A stretch of 64,000 bases of DNA from Prostheceraeus crozeri (GCA_907163375.1 CAJQUW010003382.1:52483-116482); one strand, 5' to 3'. Positions 1-10,054 are shown, counted from the stretch's first letter. Notes: a model not told the origin generated them from the letters alone. Numbers and translations are program-made.

Positions 1-437
1 TGACAAGTCCTCCAACAACACCAAATACCGCATTGGAGTTCTCCTCTCCATATACATCAGCAAAGGTGCTCGTTACACCAAATGCACCAAGAAAGGCGAA
101 GGTGGAGAAGACATACAATCTCGACAATATACGAAAGTTATCATTATCGGAGGAGGATGAAGAGGAGTTGCCCGACCTAACAGGCATACGGTGGAAATAT
201 TTACAATATGATGCCGAAGGGGTGATGGAGATGACCAGCAAGTCGCACTTGCATCAAATATGGGAGTGGTACACCCCTAACTCCCAACCGCGAACCGTGG
301 CGGAGTGGGCGTACATTGAGAAAGTGAGGGACGCTGCAGAAGAACGTTTAAAGCAGCTCAACTGTTTTTGTAATCTATGTGAAGCCAGACTCTGGGACGA
401 TATTGACGATGAAGACCTTTTGAAATACATGCCATAA
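1..437 (+). CDS. Polinton small acidic protein, N-terminus outside window
   Basis: The frame is open from the first bases and, by comparison with the second copy at 59116, its ATG would sit one base before the window. The protein is about 145 residues. The first third is rich in Ser, Thr and Pro. A conserved core (DLTG-RWKYLQYD, then WEWYTPNSQPRT) follows, and a C-terminal region carries Cys-x-Cys-x2-Cys and an acidic tail. I do not recognise the family and it has no membrane segment. It ends just before an AATAAA signal near 438. In both Polinton copies it is the first gene of the right arm, so it belongs to the element. Copies A and B differ at many positions but share the core, so it was probably under protein-level selection. 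Confidence 0.6.
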   Translation, partial: TSPPTTPNTALEFSSPYTSAKVLVTPNAPRKAKVEKTYNLDNIRKLSLSEEDEEELPDLTGIRWKYLQYDAEGVMEMTSKSHLHQIWEWYTPNSQPRTVAEWAYIEKVRDAAEERLKQLNCFCNLCEARLWDDIDDEDLLKYMP

Positions 438-489
438 TAAATGTTTATTTCGTATTATCTTTGCTTTCATACTGACTTACTTGAATGGG

Positions 490-1108
490 GTTTTAGTGAA
501 TAATTTAACCATGTATACTTTTTCATTTGGAAATAGTAGCACGCTTAGTTTAACTTGTAAATCTTATAACATTTCATATGGACGATGATGGTAGATGAAA
601 TAGTGTCAAATAAATTAAGATAGCTTACACTTCTGATACAGGGATAGCAATCGACTGCGATCCATGTGTAAAGAGCTTGTTAGACTACGGATGGGCTTAA
701 GTGGATGATTTAACCATGTATACTTTTTCATTTGGAAATAGTAGCACGCTTAGTTTAACTTGTAAATCTTATAACATTTCATATGGACGATGATGGTAGA
801 TAAAATAGTGTCAAATAAATTAAGATAGCTTACACTTCTGATACAGGGATAGCAATCGACTGCGATCCATGTGTAAAGAGCTTGTTAGACTATGGATGGG
901 CTTAAGTGGATGATTTAACCATGTATACTTTTTCATTTGGAAATAGTAGCACGCTTAGTCTAACTTGTAAATCTAAAAACATTTCATATGGACGATGATG
1001 GTAGATAAAATAGTGTCAAATAAATTAAGATAGCTTACACTTCTGATACAGGGATAGCAATCGACTGCGATCCATGTGTAAAGAGCTTGTTAGACTACGG
1101 AAGAGAGA
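490..1108 (+). repeat. 205-bp tandem repeat inside Polinton A, ~3 copies
   Basis: The segment beginning with ATGTATACTTTTTCATTTGG recurs at 511, 716 and 921, giving an exact 205-bp period with very few differences. The unit contains 'gggatagcaatcgactgcg' and ends at '…gttagactac'. Element B has a single copy at about 59638-59828, so the array arose in A by recent unequal exchange. Confidence 0.9.
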
Positions 1109-1617
1109 AGTGTGTTATGTTGCGTGTGGCGCGTGAGTGTCCTCCCATTTCATTCCATTCATCAATTCGTCTCATTGATAGAGACAGGTAGAACTCATGG
1201 TTCTCATAACGTATGCAATGGAAAGTTTTAGGCAACCTTCGACAGTTGGCTAAATGTCGCCCTGGCGCGAATGCATACTACGTTGAGACAGAGGCAATCA
1301 CTTGCAAACATGACGCAGAGAGGTTTAACAAGATTGACCATTGCCGAATGTCCCTTGCGGTATACATAGCTACGGGTTTCACCGCCGCCCTTTACAGGAA
1401 CGCCCGTCGAAAGGAAGTATTACACCGAACTGCATTTGCAACGTTCAAGTTGACTGATAGCAGATTCAACTTAATGATAGTATTCGCCAGTCCGAAGACT
1501 GCCCAGGGCAAACCGCGAGGAGGTTCTATCATGTCTTGCCCCATGGTGGCCCTTAAGAGAGCCGATGGTTCGTTCTCGGTGACAATTAAGTTGACTATTG
1601 GCTTGAATAGTCAATAG
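1040..1617 (+). pseudogene. Polinton right-arm small protein of unknown function, broken
   Basis: Protein-like plus-strand frames here match 59720-60306 at about 98-99% of bases. The predicted peptide is Cys- and Arg-containing (for example CKHDAERFNKIDHCRMS) and ends in the ~140-bp module shared by four sites in the window. I do not recognise a family. The reading frame is not whole in either copy. It lies convergent to the leftward genes of this arm. Confidence 0.4.
1436..1577. repeat. 140-bp right-arm module, copy 1 of 4
   Basis: This block, running from 'acgttcaagttgactgatag' to 'gatggttcgttctcgg', recurs at 1961-2098, 2433-2574 and 60168-60306 with few differences. On the plus strand it is the end of a small protein frame. 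On the minus strand it lies just downstream of the stop of the small gene at 1595-1846. Confidence 0.9.
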
Positions 1618-1846
1618 GTATGACAGCTAGGTTGTCATAAACCCTATACCGCCGAGGTCGTACTGGTGCATCTGGCACCTTTCGGATGCGGGTGGTTTTA
1701 GGAGTCCACACCTCATCCGTCCAAACGATCCTCTTGATCTTCCCCTTCTTCTCATCCTCATCCCACTCGTCGAGGATGATGAAGTTGGGAATACCGTTGT
1801 CTTCATCGGTGAAGACGGGAATGTTGTCGGCAGATGTCGCTTCCAT
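1595..1846 (-). CDS. Small acidic protein in Polinton A cassette, unknown function
   Basis: This 83-residue frame is rich in Asp and Glu in its first half (a NIPVFTDEDNG stretch, then DEWDEDEKKG) and in Arg in its second half. I do not recognise it. It is supported as a real gene by a good TATA box, CCTATATAAGCC on the minus strand, about 45 bases before its ATG, and by its stop lying some 18 bases before copy 1 of the 140-bp module. The second Polinton lacks it, so it is accessory cargo in this arm. No homology is visible to me, and chance openness cannot be excluded for so short a frame. Confidence 0.5.
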   Translation of the reverse strand: MEATSADNIPVFTDEDNGIPNFIILDEWDEDEKKGKIKRIVWTDEVWTPKTTRIRKVPDAPVRPRRYRVYDNLAVIPIDYSSQ

Positions 1847-1883
1847 CGTGACTTCAAATTGAATGAGAAGCGCTACAATCTTC

Positions 1884-1895
1884 TGGCTTATATAG
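1884..1895 (-). promoter_or_regulatory. TATA box of the 1595-1846 gene
   Basis: The minus strand reads CCTATATAAGCC here, about 45 bases upstream of the ATG at 1846. The spacing suits a short 5' UTR. Confidence 0.6.
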
Positions 1896-1960
1896 GGTTT
1901 TCAACAATGAATTGCTCAACAGCGAATCAGAATGCTTCAGGGATAGCAATCGACTGCATA

Positions 1961-2098
1961 ATGTTCAAGTTGACTGATAGCAGATTCAACTTAATGATAG
2001 TATTCGCCAGTCCGAAGACTGCCCAGGGCAAACCGCGAGGAGGTTCTATCATGTCTTGCCCCATGGTGGCCCTTAAGAGAGCCGATGGTTCGTTCTCG
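1961..2098. repeat. 140-bp right-arm module, copy 2 of 4
   Basis: Nearly identical to copy 1. It is preceded by a 19-bp scrap, 'agggatagcaatcgactgc', that belongs to a different part of the arm (near 1045 and 640). The junction is therefore recombinational. The minus-strand gene at 2111-2377 ends 12 bases from it. Confidence 0.9.
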
Positions 2099-2110
2099 GG
2101 AGTCGTCATC

Positions 2111-2377
2111 CTACAGCCTACCAATTCTGCTGAGAGAGTCAAAGACTCTCTCTTTGGTAGCACTGTCGACTTCCACACTAACTGGCACATGACTAAAAAT
2201 TGGAATGTAGCGCCATTCCGTTGGATTGACAGCAGTTGCTGTCATCGGATTGCCAATCCGAGCAAGATTGTTGTGGACTCTGTCTTGCTCCTCTAGCCTG
2301 ACGAACTCCTCAAATAAATTTCGCGGCCTTAACTGCGGTCCGCGAGGAGAGCTGACTTGACTGTTCGGCGTCTGCAT
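2111..2377 (-). CDS. Small basic protein in Polinton A cassette, unknown function
   Basis: This 88-residue frame has a basic, Pro-containing N-terminus (SSPRGPQLRPRNLFEEF) and a mixed C-terminal half. I do not recognise a family. A TATA box (GGTATATAAACC on the minus strand) sits about 35 bases before the ATG, and the stop lies just before copy 2 of the 140-bp module. This is the same layout as the gene at 1595-1846. The second Polinton has no counterpart. The paired architecture of TATA, short gene and module is the main reason to believe it. Confidence 0.5.
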   Translation of the reverse strand: MQTPNSQVSSPRGPQLRPRNLFEEFVRLEEQDRVHNNLARIGNPMTATAVNPTEWRYIPIFSHVPVSVEVDSATKERVFDSLSRIGRL

Positions 2378-2407
2378 GATTGAAATGAAATGAAATGAGA
2401 GGCAGTG

Positions 2408-2420
2408 GTTTATATACCCC
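2408..2420 (-). promoter_or_regulatory. TATA box of the 2111-2377 gene
   Basis: GGTATATAAACC on the minus strand, about 35 bases upstream of the ATG at 2377. Confidence 0.6.
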
Positions 2421-2432
2421 TCTAACGCGACG

Positions 2433-2574
2433 CAACGTTCAAGTTGACTGATAGCAGATTCAACTTAATGATAGTATTCGCCAGTCCGAAGACTGCCCAG
2501 GGCAAACCGCGTGGAGGTTCTATCATGTCTTGCCCCTAGGTGGCCCTTAAGAGAGCCGATGGTTCGTTCTCGGG
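2433..2574. repeat. 140-bp right-arm module, copy 3 of 4
   Basis: Near-identical copy. On the minus strand it directly follows the likely last exon of the coiled-coil gene, as copy 4 does in element B. Confidence 0.9.
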
Positions 2575-2674
2575 AGTAAATTGATGGGGTGGTGAAGGCA
2601 GGCAAAGATCTGCAATGAAAATGATATGTATTAGAATAGGATATACTATCTTATTTACTTTTTCACTTACCAAG

Positions 2675-3910
2675 TTAGTCATCCTTAGGCAGTCTCGCGG
2701 GCTTCCTGATTGAAAATTTGTGGAGATGCCCGCGCATTCTTAGTGTAGCGTGGAGGCATTTCTTGCTCGGATGTCCATGATAGCAAATAATTGATTCGTC
2801 CAGGCTTTTATTGACGAGGACTTCGCCGGCCAGATGGTTATCCCGAATAGGGATGTGGAACTCAAACAAACGATCCTCATTCACACGTTCCCACTCATCC
2901 CTCATGCGCTCCAACTTCTCACACGCCTGCCTCTCATCACCCCGCCGAGCCACAGTCCTCTCCAACTCAACATTCCTCGCTCTCAACACACTCATCTCCT
3001 TCATCATCTCCTCAAACTTCGCTTCTGCCTCTCCCATTCTCCTCTCCGCAGCACTCGCCCTCTTCTCACACTCATCATTCTTGTCTTCCAACACTCGCAC
3101 ATTCTCCTTCAACTCTTTCACAACACGCCTCATACGGATATTCTCATCTGCCACCTCCTTACATTTCACCTCCTTCATTTTCAGCTCACTCAACTCACTC
3201 AACGTTCTCTCATTCACCTTCCTCAAACTTTCATAGCGATCTACCAACAAAGCATGTGCCGCTTGCTGCGACACATGCTTCTTTTCCATGTCCTCATCCC
3301 ACCGCGCCGACTGCTTCCGTACCCCACCACCCTTCACTATTGGGGAAGATGAGCTCTTCGGGGGGTCGCTAATAACAATATTGGATACCTCCGATGACGA
3401 AGAGCTCAACTTCCTCACACACTTCCTCACTCGCTCCCTATCCAAATCCACATCATCCTCATCATCACTCTCAAACACTCTCTTCCGCCACTTGTCAGCC
3501 TTCAAACCGGCCACAGCATTCTCTACCTCATTCTCCACAGCATTCCCACTAGCATTCTCCACAGCATTCCCACTAGCATTCTCAACAACATTCCCACTAG
3601 CATTCTCAACAACATTCTCAACAACATTCGCAACATTCGCCAACATTCGCTCCCTCTCTTCCACAATCAACTGCGTAAACCTCAAATCGGTCACCAACCC
3701 TCCTACACACTCACCATGCCTCCGATAAAACTCGGCCTCCTGCCCAACAACCAACAGCACCCTGCACTTCACACAGGCAATCCTATTCAGGATAACCATG
3801 TGGTCGGCCCCTGCCTTCCTTATGTGGTCCCTGAGACCGTCTCGGCGGTTGATTCTACCGCATACGCACATTTTGATGTGAAATTTTTTGTTTTTGTCGT
3901 TATTGACCAT
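2675..3910 (-). CDS. Polinton zinc-finger/coiled-coil protein (element A)
   Basis: A 411-residue frame. Residues 14-45 hold a Cys-x-Cys plus His motif (CVCGRINRRDGLRDHIRKAG), followed by Cys-x2-Cys, which suggests a small zinc-binding head. Residues around 95-130 are four or five tandem repeats of the type VENASGNA. An acidic stretch (FESDDEDDVDLDRER) follows, and then a long Lys/Glu-rich coiled coil of about 150 residues. The C-terminus is basic. The same plan (Cys-rich head, acidic linker, coiled coil) occurs in the gene at 60433-61436, though the residues have diverged greatly. A GTAAGT donor just past the stop and a matching acceptor beyond suggest an alternative or further 3' exon ending at the 140-bp module. 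Function is unknown; a structural or scaffold role is only a guess. Confidence 0.6.
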   Translation of the reverse strand: MVNNDKNKKFHIKMCVCGRINRRDGLRDHIRKAGADHMVILNRIACVKCRVLLVVGQEAEFYRRHGECVGGLVTDLRFTQLIVEERERMLANVANVVENVVENASGNVVENASGNAVENASGNAVENEVENAVAGLKADKWRKRVFESDDEDDVDLDRERVRKCVRKLSSSSSEVSNIVISDPPKSSSSPIVKGGGVRKQSARWDEDMEKKHVSQQAAHALLVDRYESLRKVNERTLSELSELKMKEVKCKEVADENIRMRRVVKELKENVRVLEDKNDECEKRASAAERRMGEAEAKFEEMMKEMSVLRARNVELERTVARRGDERQACEKLERMRDEWERVNEDRLFEFHIPIRDNHLAGEVLVNKSLDESIICYHGHPSKKCLHATLRMRGHLHKFSIRKPARLPKDD

Positions 3911-4002
3911 TTTTGTCGTTACTGAGATTTCTCGTTAACTGTAAGATAATGAAATTAGTATAAGTTTTGAATCATGTAGTACAGTCATATTCCTAAAGCA
4001 TT

Positions 4003-4250
4003 AAACTTAGTCAGGAATGATAGATGTGAGTGTAGTGAGTGGCACTCGATCCCGTCGACAGCCCGAAGGCCTTGTACCGATCACTAGGGAAGTGAGAGAT
4101 CTTCCCCGATACCCGCTCTTTACAGCTAAAGACATCATTGTCACTGCCCCGAAGTGGTAACAGGAACGCCGAGTCAAAGGTAGTGATCAGTAGCTGGGAT
4201 CTAACCCCTCAAAGCTGCCTTAGTTAAATTTCTGATAGCAGATTTGAATG
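4003..4250. repeat. Conserved ~235-bp element, copy 1 (Polinton leader region)
   Basis: A GC-richer block that runs from 'aggaatgatagatgtgagtg' to 'aacccctcaaagctgcctta'. It recurs at 4319-4577 and 61469-61730 with about 97% identity. It lies between the ATG and the upstream TATA/donor of the coiled-coil gene, so it is probably intronic in the leader. No reading frame is conserved, which suggests a structured RNA, an enhancer or a SINE-like insertion. Confidence 0.85.
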
Positions 4251-4318
4251 TAGTATACAGCCTAGAACATAATATCATCATTCAACATTCAACTTAGTCA
4301 ACATTCAACATAATATCA

Positions 4319-4577
4319 ACACTTAGTGAGGAATGATAGATGTGAGTGTAGTGAGTGGCACTCGATCCCGTCGACAGCCCGAAGGCCTTGTACCGATCAC
4401 TAGGGAAGTGAGAGATCTTCCCCGATACCCGCTCTTTACAGCTGAAGACATCATTGTCACTGCCCCGAAGTGGTAACAGGAACGCCGAGTCAAAGGTAGT
4501 GATCAGTAGCTGGGATCTAACCCCTCAAAGCTGCCTTAGACTTAGTTAAATTTCAAATCTGATAGCATATTTGAACT
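4319..4577. repeat. Conserved ~235-bp element, copy 2
   Basis: Direct tandem neighbour of copy 1, with a ~70-bp AT-rich spacer that contains short repeats of 'aacattcaac'. Confidence 0.85.
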
Positions 4578-4808
4578 CAGGATACTTGAAAACCTTAGTC
4601 TATATGTTAAAACTTTGAAAAAAGTGAAAATTAAGAATTTTTAAAAAATTCCGCATTTTACTACTCATACTACTTTTAAAAAATTTTATCAGTAGTAAAG
4701 ACACTATCAAACTCTATCATACAAACTTTGAAGTAGCAAGATAGCTTGCCTACTTCAAAAGATAGAGTCCTTTGCACCCGATATCGGGAGCTCAGAGCGA
4801 CGACCGTC

Positions 4809-4866
4809 GCTTACCTCGTCTTTCGATGAAGTGATCAGACTTACGTTGTCGGGGGTTTATATATGC
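4809..4866 (-). promoter_or_regulatory. TATA box and leader splice donor of Polinton A coiled-coil gene
   Basis: On the minus strand a TATATAAA (4857-4864) is followed about 43 bases later by a GAG|GTAAGC donor at 4814. An acceptor-like 'ttatcttacag' lies shortly before the ATG at 3910. Element B has the same arrangement (CTATATAAG, then a CG|GTAAGT donor 46 bases on, and an acceptor two bases before the ATG). This predicts a leader intron of about 0.9 kb that contains the conserved ~235-bp elements. Confidence 0.5.
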
Positions 4867-5039
4867 TCGGAAGAAAACTTAAAATGGCTCTATCTCCGAA
4901 AGTATTCATCGTAGCGACATGCGGTTTGTTGCAAACGATTTGTCTCATCATTCTTTACAATATGACACCTGAACCATTCTCATATGACCACGGGAAGTTG
5001 GTCCGCCAGCACATGTCCATGTAACATGCCACAAGTGAA

Positions 5040-6330
5040 AAAATTCCTAAGTGTGAGAGCTCCAGTGTGGTGAAAATTTTGAAAAATTTAAAACTTCCGA
5101 ATTTCAACCTGGGACCTTAACCAAAACATTTTTCATCAAATTTCACTGACCTCCCCCCCCCTCGTTCAGAGAAATTTGATGAAAAATGTTTTGGTGACGG
5201 TCCCAGGTCGAAATTCCACACTTTGGAAAATTTTCAAAATTTTACCCATACAAAGTCACTCTGACACTTAGGATTTTTTCAGGTGAGCGAGCTCCGACCT
5301 AAAATCTTGTAACCGCTCTAACTTTTGAACGAAGACAGATAGGAACAAGCCGATTCTTTCACTGAATTTGTCTCACTCTTAGCTTTCAAACGAGCTATTG
5401 CACGAGAAAATCCGTCCACTAGAAGCCAAGATAGAAGCTAGCTGTCCAGGGGGGGGGAGGTCAGTGAAATTTGATGAAAAATGTTTTGGTGACGGTCCCA
5501 GGTCGAAATTCCACACTTTGGAAAATTTTCAAAATTTTACCCATACAAAGCCACTCTGACACTTAGGATTTTTTCAGGTGAGCGAGCTCCGACCTAAAAT
5601 CTTGTAACCGCTCTAACTTTTGAACGAAGACAGATAGGAACAAGCCGATTCTTTCACTGAATTTGTCTCACTCTTAGCTTTCAAACGAGCTATTGCACGA
5701 GAAAATCCGTCCACTAGAAGCCAAGATAGAAGCTAGCTGTCCAGGGGGGGGGAGGTCAGTGAAATTTGATGAAAAATGTTTTGGTGACGGTCCCAGGTCG
5801 AAATTCCACACTTTGGAAAATTTTCAAATTTTTACCCATACAAAGTCACTCTGACACTTAGGATTTTTCAGGTGAGCGAGCTCCGACCTAAAATCTTGTA
5901 ACCGCTCTAACTTGTGAACGGCTGGTCCGATTGACTCGCAACAAAAAATGTTGTCGAGCAGTTTTTTCTCCTCTTTCAAACGAGTAGCTGTAAGACAAAA
6001 TCCGTCCACTAGAACCAAAGTTAGAAGATTGTTGTCGGGGGGGGGGGGTCAGTGAAATTTGATGAAAAAATGTTTTGGTGACGGTCCCAGGTCGAAATTC
6101 CACACTTTGGAAAATTTTCAAAATTTTACCCATACAAAGCCACTCTGACACTTAGGATTTTTCAGGTGAGCGAGCTCCGACCTAAAATCTTGTAACCGCT
6201 CTAACTTTTGAACGAAGACAGATAGGAGCAAGCCGATTCTTTCACTGAATTTGTCTCACTCTTAGCTTTCAAACGAGCTATCGCACGACAAAATCCGTCC
6301 ACTGGAAGCAAGCCGTCCAGGGGGGGGGGA
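5040..6330. repeat. ~294-bp tandem array with G tracts, subterminal repeat of Polinton A
   Basis: About three and a half units with a period of 293-295 bp ('tcagtgaaatttgatg' at 5461, 5756 and 6049). Each unit is headed by a run of 8-12 G. The first unit is arranged head-to-head with an inverted partial unit (5040-5157 against about 5165-5260), making a hairpin around a C tract. The inner sequence 'caagccgattctttcactga' also occurs, reverse-complemented, in the left terminal repeat of element B. Confidence 0.85.
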
Positions 6331-6846
6331 CGTCAGCCGAAAATTTTTTCTCTCCGATTTCGCTGGAAACATCCTTCCTAACCCAAAATTTCACGTAGAT
6401 TCCGAATCTGGCCTCCGTTTTCTCATCCGATGCTTCGTTTGGGCGCTACACACCAAAACGTCCCAAATTCTAACTCTGTCGTTTTTCGAAAAATGTTGAA
6501 AATTTTTTCTCACCGATTGCCTTGAAACTCACCCTACCGATGCAGAATTTCACGCTGAATCCGAATCTGACCTCCGTTTTCTCATCCGACCACTCCTTCC
6601 ACTCGAAACAAGCCATTTTACAACCCAACATTCAGCAGATTGCACCAAAAACATCACACACTATAGCCTCAAGACTAATCCTGGCGGTCGCCCACGTCAA
6701 CCTAGACGGTCGCCCACGTCAACCAGGCGGTCGGACCAACGCACCCGAGTCTCACACTCTGTCGTTGCAGAGGGGGGGGGGGGACTCAGACACGAAGCAC
6801 CACGGCGGCCGACCACGACACTCTGCCGTGCCAGAGGGGGGGGGGG
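6330..6846. repeat. Terminal inverted repeat, right end of Polinton A
   Basis: Reverse complement of parts of 41188-42570. Shared landmarks include 'cctccgttttctcatccga', 'ttttacaacccaacattcag' and, at the tip, 'gacactctgccgtgccaga' next to a G tract. The tip corresponds to the C tract and 'cggcagagtgtcgtgg' at 41188. Protein-like frames here are shadows of the repeat. Confidence 0.8.
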
Positions 6847-6849
6847 ACG

Positions 6850-9800
6850 CAGCGATGGCCGCCATCTTGCGCGGTCCAGAAGTGGAGTTTTGCTTACTAC
6901 TTATAGAACTCGAGATTTTTTACTTAAGGACGTTGATGATATCATAACACTACCCAAGATAAGTCGCGTTTTGATTAACCTTGTGCATATTTTATGAAAT
7001 CTTATACATATTTCCACATTGCATTTTTGCACGTATTTATTCTTGTTGCAATATCAAGTTTAAACAATTTTGTAATTTGTGCTTGCTATGCGCACATAAA
7101 TTAAACTTTGTCACTCGATCTCGCTATAAGAATCTCGACGCGTTGCATCAAAAATCTCACATTTTTTAAATTCCTGCAAAAGTCAGAGGCAATTTCAAAA
7201 ATATTTAAGAGTATCGATGGATGATTATTTGAAACTCTCGAAAGTGTGTTAGCCTGTATGGAACTGTCAAAACGAACCTGCAATTTTGTAGCGGTAGATG
7301 ATAAATTGTATTATGTAAATGTATTATTCATGTTGCAAATATAATTATTCAATCATGTTCATAAATTGCATTCATATAAGATATTTTAATATTATTCAGT
7401 TGATCACATAATTCTCGAAAACTAAACATTGCTTTCGTTAATGCCTATTCAATATTCAGTTCATTGCATTGAGGTATATTTATCTTGATATTGAGATTGT
7501 TAATTAATCGCAGTTGCCACTCCTGAGCTATTTCGATGTTTTCCGGACCATTGCGCTCTTTTTGAGTGATATTGCGCAAATCATTTTGATGTCAATGCAA
7601 AAAATGATGAAAGAGATATCTCCGACATGCATTATTGTTCATGAAACATATTATAAAAGATATAGTATGAAAGATATACAACCGAATTCAATGAATGGAG
7701 GAGGTCAAACGTGTGGATAAAACTGTAGCGGAACTGGATAAGCGCAACGTGAAGAGACGACAGTCATACCGGCAGCAGCCGAGTTAGCCTATACTCAAAC
7801 AAAGACAGTTTGACACAAATCTTCTTGATGTCAAGAACGTTTTAGTGACACAATTCTACCCAAAGAACGTACGTTGTTTCTTTAAATTAGAATTGAAGTT
7901 ATTGTTTTTCAGATGTGTATATTCAGATACTAATTTCATCATCCGGTAGATACTTTATTTCCAACTTTTTTTAAAAGTTTTCAGCATGTATGAGCTGTTT
8001 ATGCACAGATGCCTGAAATTAAGTTTGTATGTTTACTGAGGATCTTGATTGGATGTTAGCTGGTTTCATCTACTAGTGTTTCTATCTAACATAATGTAAC
8101 GTACAGGTAGGCTATATATATACGTAAATAAGCAAACTTTACTTTGGGTCAGGTTTCGATTTTTTATCTTAACTGACTGTCTGCGATCTTTTCAGGATTT
8201 TTTCGAGTGGCACCTTTATAATTAATTACTGCCAAATCATTTATTTTTAATTTTTATTATCAGTCAATTATTTCTTTGAATTAGCTTATTATTTGACTAC
8301 ATGTTGGCGTTTTGCAAGGTAATTTGTTGCCGAATTTGTACTCCCGGTCCCCATCTTTGGGCCTGTTTTATGTCAGAGCACTGCTCCTGACCTATAATGG
8401 TCAGTTAACTTTGCTATTTAATGCTATATTATCAACTTTTCAGGTATGGATGTCCTTCCTGCCTTGTGATGGGTGATTACAATTATCAATTCAGAAAAGT
8501 TATATTCAATGTAACGGAGACTTATCGACAAGAACAACTGAGATGTACCAGCAGCATTTATATCAGGTTGTTTCTACGAATTCTCCGGCATTTGGAGTAA
8601 AAAGGCCTACTAAAGTTTCTGAAATATTGAAGCTGCCTAGCCTAGTGGTGTTGATCCCATGCACCTTTTCTATCTCGGTATGAACAAGGCATTGCTTTCA
8701 ATTATTCTCAAGAACGAGCTTGTGGATTGCTTGGTTTTTTCCTCAACCATCGAAAAAGTGGTAGTTCCTCATTATTTTAGAGGAAACACCGAAGTATCTT
8801 GACTGAATTTGCGTTGTGGAAAGCGCAAGAGCATCGAGTATTCCTCTTATATTACGCGCCCTTAGTTTTTGTGTATTGCTTGCGGTTGTCACAAGAACAA
8901 TCTAACGATATATTTTTCGTTTACTGTCAATTCTCTCGAAGTCTGTGTGGTCTGAAAATGTGTGCGATATTATTGACCCTGAATTTTACATAAGAAATTT
9001 CAATCTTATCTGGTGAGTCTATTAGGTGATTCCGTGAGAACTCTGACCCTACACTGTCTATCCGACCTTCCTGAGTAAGTCCGTCGATTTGGTCCCTTGC
9101 AGAATGTCTCAGCAATGTCATTCGAAAACTTATCGCTATTTGAACTTCCAAATTAGTGTTTCATCGTCCAAATATTGTGAAACAGTTCCGCATGCAATCT
9201 GAAAATCGCCACCATTCAAAAGATTTAAAGTGGGTGATCCTGTGTTTCATACCAGTAATTACAATAAATTTTTGAAATGTGAGTCATGCTACGTTTTTTG
9301 AATGATCTTCGTAAATTTTCGAAGATAAAAGCTTTGAATGTAATTAACCGTGAAACATTCATTGTGCAGTGCATAGTATGTGATGACATGTTCCCAATTT
9401 TTCATTGTCAAGTAATTTGAATTTGCCACCACATATTATGACTAATTGTCAAATAACTGTCCGCATATTATCTTGAAGAAGGGAGGAATCAGCGAGATTT
9501 CGCCTATTGAATTTTCCCATCACGCTATTATAATGAAGGAAACAGATTCATATTTTGGTGTTAAAGTGATTAACAATTATGAACATGAGCAATTTCCTGA
9601 AAGGTTGACTAATGTAATATAATTTTTGTTTCTCATGTTTGCTGTTTTTTGCTTGAAATTTTTGAAGCAATTTATTTCAACATTTGATGCAACTTCGAAA
9701 GTGGTAAAAGTCATGTAAACGCGTAATTTTTGGAACGAGTGATCAAATTTAAACCTCAAGCTAGCCAATATATTGACTCGTGTTTAAAACGTTTCTTCTG

Positions 9801-10050
9801 TTTCGTATCGCAACGAGATCGTATCTTTTCGAGAAATCAATTTATTGCTACCTCGTTATTTTATTGTTATATGTGCTCTTGGTGTTCGGGAACTCTCCTA
9901 GGAAAGAAATCTAATTTTTTAATTCCACCTTTCGTTTGGATGTGTGGCTCTTCATATAAATTGATGTAATCCTATCTGAATATTTATAGGTACAGTGATG
10001 TTTTGACATTATCGTTGTTTTGTGATGGCTGCGGAAGGTGTTGGGTAAGC
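6850..10050. other. Gene-free AT-rich DNA, 3.2 kb
   Basis: I see no credible coding region, RNA gene or clear repeat. Frames are short and compositionally like the AT-rich background. This is presumed host DNA flanking Polinton A. Confidence 0.5.
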
Positions 10051-10054
10051 TTAA

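Larger units (their letters stand above)
1..6846 (+). mobile_element. Polinton/Maverick element A, right arm (partial, fossil)
   Basis: This is the right-hand portion of a Polinton; its left part lies before the window. It is recognised by matching the right arm of the fuller Polinton at 41188-62861 in the same order: a small plus-strand gene, a second small plus-strand frame ending in a 140-bp module, a minus-strand zinc-finger/coiled-coil gene, a conserved ~235-bp element, and a terminal repeat that is the reverse complement of 41188-42570. The outer end is placed at a G tract near 6846. Compared with the other copy it has three copies of a 205-bp tandem unit, two extra small minus-strand genes and an extra ~235-bp element. 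Some blocks are about 98-99% identical to the other element, so the family is young, although the coiled-coil genes have diverged strongly. Target duplications could not be identified. Confidence 0.85.

Noticed and set aside
1213-2296. Two plus-strand frames sharing a 45-residue end, as if a protein domain were duplicated
   Set aside because: The shared end is the 140-bp DNA module, which also occurs where the frame is not kept (2433-2574), so DNA-level duplication explains it.
2811-3728. Ser-, Leu- or Phe-rich plus-strand frames
   Set aside because: These are antisense shadows of the coiled-coil gene on the minus strand; the Lys/Glu-rich codons give Phe/Leu/Ser on the other strand.
5824-6151. 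Minus-strand frames of 64 and 87 residues
   Set aside because: They lie entirely within the ~294-bp tandem units and simply repeat with them.
6522-6947. 141-residue plus-strand frame similar to a minus-strand frame at 41243-41473
   Set aside because: Both are translations of the Polinton terminal inverted repeat in opposite orientations. The similarity is of the DNA repeat, and G tracts run through the frame.
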